Of a stretch of 64,000 bases of DNA, positions 8,148 to 14,425 are shown in pieces. Under the pieces are notes generated by a model, which saw nothing but the letters and a program-made list of their open reading frames with translations, was not told where the DNA came from and searched no databases. A program made the position numbers and the translations under genes. The first letter of the stretch is position 1. The number at the start of each line of letters is the position of its first letter. The stretch is from Nocardioides antri (GTDB lineage Bacteria; Actinomycetota; Actinomycetes; Propionibacteriales; Nocardioidaceae). The DNA lies in NCBI RefSeq assembly GCF_008373765.1, contig NZ_VUJW01000003.1, forward strand, positions 972,636 to 1,036,635, in the 5' to 3' direction.

Positions 8148-8726
8148 GTGACCACCACCGAGCAGGCCGAGCCCACGCGGCGCGAGCAGATCCTCGCCAC
8201 CGCAGCGGAGCTGTTCGCGGCGCGTGGGTTCCACGGCGTCTCAGTCGCCGAGCTGGGAGCGGCCTGCGGCATCTCCGGTCCGGCTCTCTACAAGCACTTC
8301 CCCGGCAAGCAGGCGATGCTGGCCGAGATGCTGGTGTCGATCAGCGAGCAGCTGCTCGCGGTCGGCCGCGAGCGGGTCGTCACCGCCGACGGCCCGGCTG
8401 CCGCCGTACGCGCGCTCGTGGACTGGCACGTCGAGTTCGCGCTCGGCCACCGGCCGCTGATCGTCGTCCAGGACCGCGACTGGGAGTCCCTCCCCGAGCA
8501 GGCCCGGGAGCAGGTGCGCCGGCTGCAGCGGTCGTACGTCGACCTGCTCGCCTCCCAGCTCCGCGCCCTGCGGCCCGAGCTCTCCAAGCCGACCGCGCAC
8601 GCCGCGGCCCAGGCGGCCTTCGGCCTCCTCAACTCCACACCCCGCGCCGGGCACGCGATCGACGACGACGAGCTCCGCACCCTCCTCGCGAACATGGCGG
8701 TCGCCGCGCTGGGCGCCACGACCTGA
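8148..8726 (+). CDS. TetR/AcrR family regulator, probable regulator of the carboxylase operon
   Basis: 192 aa. The N-terminal helix-turn-helix spans about residues 12-58 (LAACGISGPALYKHFPGKQAMLAEML); the rest is the ligand/dimer domain. The sequence resembles the SACE_7040-type TetR group often found beside acyl-CoA catabolic genes in actinobacteria (from memory, not checked). The start is GTG with a leaderless -10 box. Given the operator at 7457-7482 and the matching half-site in its own promoter, I infer that it represses the branched-acyl-CoA operon and itself, with an acyl-CoA as likely inducer. Confidence 0.9.
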   Translation: MTTTEQAEPTRREQILATAAELFAARGFHGVSVAELGAACGISGPALYKHFPGKQAMLAEMLVSISEQLLAVGRERVVTADGPAAAVRALVDWHVEFALGHRPLIVVQDRDWESLPEQAREQVRRLQRSYVDLLASQLRALRPELSKPTAHAAAQAAFGLLNSTPRAGHAIDDDELRTLLANMAVAALGATT

Positions 8727-8815
8727 CCCTCTTAGCGGGTCCGGACGTGTTTGGAGTCACACGATCCGGTTACCGCCGCTCCGGAGGGGAAGCCGTGACC
8801 TGGGGAGGGAACACG

Positions 8816-9487
8816 ATGCCGAGTGCCCGCTATCTCTACGCGGTCTGCCGCGGCCTCGACGAGGCTGCCCTCGACGGCGTGACCGGGCTGGACGGTCGTC
8901 CGGTCGAGGTGGTCGGGGTGCTCGACCTCCAGGCCGCGGTCAGCACGGTCGACCTCCCCGGGCTCGGCGAGGAGGGCCTCCGTGCCGACCTCGAGCGGCC
9001 CGAGTGGGTCGAGCGCACTGCCCGCGGGCACGACACCGTGGTCCAGGCCTGCGCCCGGTCGGCGCCGACGGCGCCGATGCGGCTCGGGACCGTCTGCCCC
9101 GACGACGGGAGCGTCCGGCGCAGCCTGGAGGAGTGGTACGACGACCTGGCCGCCGCCCTCGGCCGGATCACGGGCCGCGAGCAGTGGAGCGTGAAGGTCT
9201 ACGCCCATCCCCGACCCTCGCCGGCCGCCGGGACCGAGGACGCCCGGGACCAGTCCTCCCTCGCCGCCGAGGACCTCGACGCCGGGCTCCGCGAGGTGGC
9301 CGTCGCCGCCCGCCGGGTGTCGGGCCGCAGCGGCGGCGCGATGCTGCTCAACGGCGCCTACCTGGTCGACGCAGCCCGGGCCCGGGCCTTCGCCGAGCGG
9401 GTGGCCGCGCTGGGGGTTGCGCACCCGGACGTGTCGGTCGCGTGTGACGGGCCGTGGCCGGCGTACTCCTTCGCAACGTTGGAGTAG
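8816..9487 (+). CDS. GvpL/GvpF family gas-vesicle-type protein
   Basis: 223 aa. Typical start RYLYAVCRGL, then the domain with TAPMRLGTVC, the middle EQWSVKVYAHP and the C-terminal GPWPAYSFATLE, which is the family's conserved ending. In gas vesicle clusters GvpF/L help shell assembly by contacting GvpA. No other gvp gene is visible in this window, so the gene is either an orphan or serves another purpose. ATG 8816 has a strong GGGAGGG ribosome site; the open frame from 8747 lacks one. A perfect 36-bp palindrome follows as terminator. Confidence 0.88.
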   Translation: MPSARYLYAVCRGLDEAALDGVTGLDGRPVEVVGVLDLQAAVSTVDLPGLGEEGLRADLERPEWVERTARGHDTVVQACARSAPTAPMRLGTVCPDDGSVRRSLEEWYDDLAAALGRITGREQWSVKVYAHPRPSPAAGTEDARDQSSLAAEDLDAGLREVAVAARRVSGRSGGAMLLNGAYLVDAARARAFAERVAALGVAHPDVSVACDGPWPAYSFATLE

Positions 9488-9505
9488 GTGCTGGGGTCGA
9501 GCCGG

Positions 9506-9541
9506 GAGACAGTTTCACCGGCCGGCCGGTGAAACTGTCTC
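9506..9541. terminator. perfect 36-bp palindrome between convergent genes
   Basis: GAGACAGTTTCACCGGCC (9506-9523) is followed at once by its exact reverse complement (9524-9541), with no loop. It lies 18 nt after the GvpL/F stop and 25 nt beyond the end of the convergent crotonase gene, so it probably works as a bidirectional terminator. No clear T-run follows. Confidence 0.75.
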
Positions 9542-9566
9542 TTGGAGTACGAATTTGTCCTCCAGC

Positions 9567-10328
9567 TCAGAACGCCCCACCCCGCCCCGCCCCGTCCCGG
9601 AACCTCGCCGCGCCCGCCATCGCCTCGAGCAGCGAGCGGCCGCCGTGGACCCACTCCACGTCGAGCGCGCGGTCGAGCGGCAGGCCGTGCTGCTCGTACG
9701 ACGACAGCCGGTCCTGTTGCAGGCAGGTCTGCGGGAACGCGGCGATCTGCTCGGCCAGCACCACCGCCTCCTCCAAGGCCCGGCCCGGGGCGCTGACCCG
9801 GTTGACGAGGCCCATCCGCAGCGCCTCCTCGGCGCCGACCGGACGGCCGGTGAGGATCAGGTCGAGGGCGTGGGAGTGCCCGATCAGGCGGGGCAGCCGG
9901 ACCGTCCCGCCGTCGATGAGCGGCACTCCCCAGCGGCGGCAGAAGACGCCGAACACGGCGTCCGGGTCGGCGACGCGGAGGTCGCACCACGCGGCGAGCT
10001 CCAGGCCGCCGGCGACGGCGTGGCCCTCGACCGCCGCGATCACCGGCTTCGAGAGCAGCAGGCGGGAGGGACCCATCGGCGCCGGGCCGTCGGTGTCGGG
10101 TGGGTCGACCTTCATGGACCCCGCGCTGACCGCCTTGAGATCGGCCCCGGCGCAGAACGTGCCGCCGGCGCCGGTGAGCACGGCCACGCTGGCGTCGGGG
10201 TCGGCGTCGAACGCCAGGAACGCGTCGTACAGCGCCTGGGCGTGCTGGGTGTCGACGGCGTTGCGGACCTCGGGCCGGTTGATGGTGACGACCGTGATCG
10301 CGCCCTCGCGCACAACCTCCACACTCAT
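9567..10328 (-). CDS. enoyl-CoA hydratase/isomerase (crotonase) family
   Basis: 253 aa. Crotonase fold with the oxyanion-hole strands AVLTGAGGTFCAGADLKAV and KPVIAAVEGHAVAGGLELAAWCDLRVA. The reaction is probably hydration or isomerisation of a 2-enoyl-CoA. It lacks an obvious Glu in the GGLELA...GxxEL positions used by classical hydratases beyond the family core, so the exact reaction is open. Third gene of the unit with the acyl-CoA dehydrogenase (10 nt upstream) and the other crotonase. No good ribosome site is visible. Confidence 0.9.
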   Translation of the reverse strand: MSVEVVREGAITVVTINRPEVRNAVDTQHAQALYDAFLAFDADPDASVAVLTGAGGTFCAGADLKAVSAGSMKVDPPDTDGPAPMGPSRLLLSKPVIAAVEGHAVAGGLELAAWCDLRVADPDAVFGVFCRRWGVPLIDGGTVRLPRLIGHSHALDLILTGRPVGAEEALRMGLVNRVSAPGRALEEAVVLAEQIAAFPQTCLQQDRLSSYEQHGLPLDRALDVEWVHGGRSLLEAMAGAARFRDGAGRGGAF

Positions 10329-10338
10329 GGGCCGACGC

Positions 10339-11994
10339 TCATCCCGGGAAGCCGGTCTCGGTGCGCTCGAGGATCGGTGCCAGGTCGATGCCGGTCGGGA
10401 GGGTGCCGAACGCGCCACCCCAGTCCCGGCCGAGCCGCGACGCGCAGAACGCGTCCGCGACCGCCGCCGGCGCGTGCCGGAGCAGCTGGGAGCCCTGGAA
10501 CACCAGCGCCATCTGCTCGACGATCCGCCGTGCGCGCAGCTGGAGGTCGTCGACGGACGTGAACTCCTTCTTGAGGCGGTCGACGGCGTCGTCGTACCGC
10601 GGGTCGGCGCCGGTGGCGAGGTCGGCCTCGGCGAAGAACGCGTCAAGGGTGTGCGGCTCGCGGGCGATCGCGCGCAGCGCGTCGAGCGCCGCGACGTTGC
10701 CGGAGCCCTCCCAGATCGAGAGGAGCGGCATCTCGCGGTAGATCCGGGCGAGGTCGAAGTCCTCGATGTAGCCGTTGCCGCCCAGGCACTCGAGCGCCTC
10801 GCCGACCGCGATCGGCGCCCGCTTGCAGACGTAGTACTTCGTCACCGCGAGCGCGATCCGCCGGAGCGCTGCCTCTCCCTCGTCGCCCCGGATCGCGCGG
10901 TCGTTGGCGCCCGCCAGCCGCAGCATCGCGGTGGTCGCGGCCTCGGACTCGACCTGCAGGTCGGCGAGCACGTTGCGCATCGCGGGCTGGTCGACGAGAA
11001 GCTCGCCGAACGCCGAGCGGTGGCGCGCGTGGTGCGCGGCGAGGGCGACCGCGGTGCGCATGCCGGCCGAGGAGCCGATCACGCAGTCGAGCCGGGTCAT
11101 GTTGACCATCTCGACGATGGTCCGGACGCCGCGGCCCTCCTCGCCCACCAGCCAGCCGGTGGCGCCGTCGTACTCGATCTCGGACGACGCGTTGGATCTG
11201 TTGCCGAGCTTGTCCTTGAGCCGCAGGAACCGCATCGCGTTGCGCTCGCCGCCCGGCAGCACCCGCGGCACCAGGAAGCACGAGAGGCCGCCCGGCGCCT
11301 GGGCCAGCGTCAGGAACATGTCGGACATCGGCGCGCTCGTGAACCACTTGTGGCCCACCAGAGCATAGGTGCCGTCGGAAACTGCCGACTTCTGCGGGGT
11401 GGCGGTCGTCGTGTTGGCGCGTACGTCGGAGCCGCCCTGCTTCTCGGTCATCGACATGCCGGCCACGAGTCCCCGCTTCGTCGCGGGGTCGCGCAGGCCG
11501 AAGTCGTACTCACGGTTGGTCAGCAGCGGCTCGAACCGGGCGGCGAGCTCGGGGTTGGCGCGCAGCGCGGGCACGACGGCGTAGGTCATCGAGATCGGGC
11601 AGCCGTGCCCGGCATCGACGGACCACACCATGAACTTCGCGGCGCGGGCGACGTGGGCGCCCGGGCGGTCATCGGCCCACGGCGCGGCGTGCAGGCCGTG
11701 GCTGACGGCGGTCTCCATGAGCTGGTGGTACGCCGGGACGTACTCGACCTCGTCGACGCGGCGGCCGTAGCGGTCGTGGGTGTGCAGCCGCGGCGGCACC
11801 CGCTCGGCGAGCCGGCCCCAGTCCTGCGTCTCCGCGGTGCCGGCCAGCCGGCCCAGCTCGTCGATCTCCTCGAGCGCCCAGCCGGCGCCCTCACGCTCGA
11901 GACCCTCGCGCAGCGCGGGGTCGGCGGCGGTGTTGTGGCCCACCAGCGGCGGGACCTGGTTGAACACCTCGTGGGTGGTGTGGGTGCCGGTCAT
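10339..11994 (-). CDS. acyl-CoA dehydrogenase, AidB-like
   Basis: 551 aa, longer than ordinary acyl-CoA dehydrogenases (about 380-400) and close to E. coli AidB. It begins HEVFNQVPPLVGHN, as AidB proteins do; the FAD/substrate region GMSMTEKQGGSDVRANTTTA and the C-terminal CLGGNGYIEDFDLARIYRE are present. AidB is a flavoprotein with weak isovaleryl-CoA dehydrogenase activity linked to alkylation response; here the neighbours (two crotonases, PaaX) favour a catabolic acyl-CoA role. Six nucleotides separate it from the upstream crotonase gene, so they are cotranscribed. Confidence 0.9.
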   Translation of the reverse strand: MTGTHTTHEVFNQVPPLVGHNTAADPALREGLEREGAGWALEEIDELGRLAGTAETQDWGRLAERVPPRLHTHDRYGRRVDEVEYVPAYHQLMETAVSHGLHAAPWADDRPGAHVARAAKFMVWSVDAGHGCPISMTYAVVPALRANPELAARFEPLLTNREYDFGLRDPATKRGLVAGMSMTEKQGGSDVRANTTTATPQKSAVSDGTYALVGHKWFTSAPMSDMFLTLAQAPGGLSCFLVPRVLPGGERNAMRFLRLKDKLGNRSNASSEIEYDGATGWLVGEEGRGVRTIVEMVNMTRLDCVIGSSAGMRTAVALAAHHARHRSAFGELLVDQPAMRNVLADLQVESEAATTAMLRLAGANDRAIRGDEGEAALRRIALAVTKYYVCKRAPIAVGEALECLGGNGYIEDFDLARIYREMPLLSIWEGSGNVAALDALRAIAREPHTLDAFFAEADLATGADPRYDDAVDRLKKEFTSVDDLQLRARRIVEQMALVFQGSQLLRHAPAAVADAFCASRLGRDWGGAFGTLPTGIDLAPILERTETGFPG

Positions 11995-12000
11995 GTCAGC

Positions 12001-12948
12001 TCATCCCTTGTTCGTCGAAGGTCCGAAGTCGTCGTACGGCGCCGCGTCGCGCTCCTGCACCGCCTGCTTGAAGCCCACCTCGGCAGCGCGGGCCGCGAAC
12101 GCGTAGCCCTCGCGGGTGTGGCGGGAGATCCCGTCGAAGACGGTGCTGATCATCCGGCTGTTCTCGACCCCCTGGGCGAGCAGCGCGGAGTTGAGCGCGA
12201 GCTTGACCATCATCAGCTGGTTGAGCGGCATCGCCGCGATCCGCTGGACGAGGTTCTCGGTGCGGTCGTCGAGGTCCGCGGGCTCGGGCGCCTCGATCGC
12301 CAGCCCCCACTCGGCGGCCTCGCGCCCGGACAGGCAGTCGCCGGTCAGCAGCAGCCGCTTCGCGCGCTGGTCGCCGAGGCGGTGCGCCCACAGCCCCGCG
12401 CTCGGCACTCCCCAGACCCGGGTGGGTGGGTAGCCGATCTTCGCGTCCGCCGCGATCACGATCTGGTCGCAGTGCAGGGCGATGTCGGTGCCGCCGGCGA
12501 CGCAGAAGCCGTGGACCTTCGCGACCGTGGGCTTGTCGGCGTGCAGCAACGACGCGTAGCCCCTCGTGAAGCGGCTCATCATCGCGTAGTCGACCATCGG
12601 GTCCCAGGTCTTCCCCGGGTCGTGGTTCGGGATCGCCTGCTCGGCGAACGCCGTCAGGTCGTAGCCGCCGCAGAACCCCTTCCCCCGTCCGCTCACGACG
12701 ATCACGTGCACCCGCGGGTCGAGGTCGGCGCGCTCGACGGCCGCCGCGAGCTCGGTCGGGGTGTCGACGGTGATCGCGTTGCCGTGCTCCGGCCGGTTGA
12801 AGGTGATCCGGGCGACGCGCTCGTCCACCTCGTAGGTCAGGGTCCGGAAGGCCGGCGTCGAGTCGGCTCGATCATCGGCCGGCACGCCGGCGTACGGCGA
12901 GTCGGGCCCCTCGTGCGCCGGGCGCCTCCACGGCGCTGCGTCTGCCAT
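12001..12948 (-). CDS. enoyl-CoA hydratase/isomerase (crotonase) family
   Basis: 315 aa, longer than typical (about 260) because of an N-terminal extension of about 35 residues and a C-terminal tail. Core: ITFNRPEHGNAI, VIVVSGRGKGFCGGYDL and KPTVAKVHGFCVAGGTDIALHCDQIVIA. First gene of a three-gene catabolic unit. TAACGT stands 6 nt upstream of the ATG, so initiation is probably leaderless. A dyad shared with divergent PaaX overlaps this promoter. The substrate is not evident. Confidence 0.9.
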   Translation of the reverse strand: MADAAPWRRPAHEGPDSPYAGVPADDRADSTPAFRTLTYEVDERVARITFNRPEHGNAITVDTPTELAAAVERADLDPRVHVIVVSGRGKGFCGGYDLTAFAEQAIPNHDPGKTWDPMVDYAMMSRFTRGYASLLHADKPTVAKVHGFCVAGGTDIALHCDQIVIAADAKIGYPPTRVWGVPSAGLWAHRLGDQRAKRLLLTGDCLSGREAAEWGLAIEAPEPADLDDRTENLVQRIAAMPLNQLMMVKLALNSALLAQGVENSRMISTVFDGISRHTREGYAFAARAAEVGFKQAVQERDAAPYDDFGPSTNKG

Positions 12949-13002
12949 GCCCCGACGTTACAGATATAGCGACAGTTGTGTCTAGATCTGTAGCATGACT
13001 GC
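12949..13002. promoter_or_regulatory. shared divergent promoter and operator (crotonase / PaaX)
   Basis: Minus strand: TAACGT (12955-12960) plus 6 nt to the ATG at 12948. Plus strand: TAGCAT (12991-12996) plus 6 nt to the GTG at 13003. Between them TACAGATATA (12959-12968) and TAGATCTGTA (12983-12992) form an inverted repeat with 9 of 10 matches. Its outer ends touch both -10 boxes, so one bound dimer could shut both promoters. Confidence 0.75.
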
Positions 13003-13722
13003 GTGCCCGTCGCCGACCTGAAGCCGCTGCCCGCGCGCTCGGTCGTCCTGTCCCTCCTGCTCGGCTCCCACCCGGACCGGATGAGCCCCGCGCAGCTGAC
13101 CCGCGCCGGCGAGCACTTCGGCATCCCGGCCTCGACTCTCCGGGTCGCGCTGACCCGGGCGGTCGCGGCCGGCGACCTGCGACGCGTCCGGGGTGACTAC
13201 GTCCTGGGCGAGCGGCTCGTCGCGCGCCAGCGACGCCAGGACGAGGGCGTCGAGGACGCCGAGACCGCCTGGGACGGGACCTGGGAGATGGCGGTCGTCG
13301 TCGTGACCGGAAGGCCCGGCAGCGAGCGCGCCGCGCTCCGGGACACGCTGACCGCCGCCCGGCTCGCCGAGCTGCGCGAGGGAGTGTGGACCCGACCGGC
13401 GAACCTGCGCCGCGCGCCGTCGTACGCCGGCGACCCGGTGCTGACCACCTTCCGGTCCCGCCCCGACGACGACCCGGCACGGCTGGCGAGAGACCTGTGG
13501 GACCTGCGGGGATGGGCGACCGACGGCCGCACCCTGCTGCGCCACCTCGAGCGGACCCGGGACCCCGCGCTGCGGCTGGCCGTCGCCGCCCATGTCGTCC
13601 GCCACCTCACCGCCGACCCCCTGCTGCCGCCGGACCTGCTGCCGAGTGACTGGCCGGGCGCCGACCTGCGTACGGCGTACGCCGCCTACCAGGCCGAGCT
13701 GCGCGACCTCGCGGTCGTCTGA
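13003..13722 (+). CDS. PaaX family transcriptional regulator
   Basis: 239 aa. An N-terminal winged helix (LSLLLGSHPDRMSPAQLTRAGEHFGIPASTLRVALTRAVAAGDL) is followed by the PaaX central domain (residues 85-165) and the PaaX C-terminal domain ending in a helix. PaaX proteins are GntR-like repressors released by aryl-CoA such as phenylacetyl-CoA. Here it faces an acyl-CoA dehydrogenase/crotonase unit across a dyad, so I infer repression of that unit with an acyl-CoA effector. Start GTG at 13003, leaderless. Confidence 0.9.
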   Translation: MPVADLKPLPARSVVLSLLLGSHPDRMSPAQLTRAGEHFGIPASTLRVALTRAVAAGDLRRVRGDYVLGERLVARQRRQDEGVEDAETAWDGTWEMAVVVVTGRPGSERAALRDTLTAARLAELREGVWTRPANLRRAPSYAGDPVLTTFRSRPDDDPARLARDLWDLRGWATDGRTLLRHLERTRDPALRLAVAAHVVRHLTADPLLPPDLLPSDWPGADLRTAYAAYQAELRDLAVV

Positions 13723-13726
13723 CCTC

Positions 13727-14425
13727 TCACAGGAGGCCGTCGGGCAGCTCCTCGCCTGCCTCCATCAGCTCGACCAGGCGTTGCGCGCGGACCACCGCGT
13801 CGGCCGCGACCTCCACGTCGTCGGCCAGGTCGGTGACGTGACCGGCTCGCTGGTCGACGAGACCCGATCTCTCGTGCAGGGTCGCCAGCAGCGACTCCCG
13901 GTCGAGACCGCGCACCGCGAACAGCACCAGCGGGTCGGCGTCGACCAGCCACCCCGTCTGGATCAGGACGGCGAGCGCGTGACGGCACGGGTCGAGGTAG
14001 GCGTCGCAGGTGCAGGAGGCAGCGAGCTCGCCGCCGTACGGCAGCAGCTCGACCCCCGTCTCCTCGGCGTGCTCGACCAGGTCGTGGGCGAGCTCGCCGG
14101 CGAGCAGCGCGGCCACCCGGCCCGCCTCCGCGGCGACGACGTCGACCAGGGTGCGCCGTTCGTCGTCGGTCAGCACCGGCACCTTCACCTCGACGGTCCA
14201 GGCGTCGTCGCCCTCGCGCACGGCTGCGAGCAGCGACCCGGGAGCGATGCTGATGCCGCCGACCTCGCCGCGCCGGGCGATGTGGCGGCCGGCGCGAAGG
14301 TCGCTGTCGACGTACGCCGCCTCCTCGACCGCGCGGTGCCAGGCCTTGCCCCACCAGGACCGGATGCCTGTGCGGGGCGCGACCATCCGGCCGTGGGTGA
14401 CGCGCCCCGGCTGCACAGCGCTCAC
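13727..14425 (-). CDS. SWIM zinc-finger protein
   Basis: 232 aa. The SWIM motif is CTC-x7-DPC-R-H in ASCTCDAYLDPCRHALAVL (about residues 150-168), a CxCx(n)CxH zinc site that binds DNA or protein. The N-terminus TGIRSWWGKAWHRAVEEA is common to SWIM proteins next to SNF2 helicases. The GTG start overlaps the stop of the helicase gene (GTGA), so the two products are made together and probably act as one complex. Confidence 0.9.
   Translation of the reverse strand: MSAVQPGRVTHGRMVAPRTGIRSWWGKAWHRAVEEAAYVDSDLRAGRHIARRGEVGGISIAPGSLLAAVREGDDAWTVEVKVPVLTDDERRTLVDVVAAEAGRVAALLAGELAHDLVEHAEETGVELLPYGGELAASCTCDAYLDPCRHALAVLIQTGWLVDADPLVLFAVRGLDRESLLATLHERSGLVDQRAGHVTDLADDVEVAADAVVRAQRLVELMEAGEELPDGLL

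Noticed and set aside
9454-12969. 1171-codon plus-strand open frame across the crotonase/dehydrogenase genes
   Set aside because: It is the mirror of three recognisable minus-strand genes; its product is Arg/Gly/His-rich with no domains, the usual artefact of GC-rich antisense frames.
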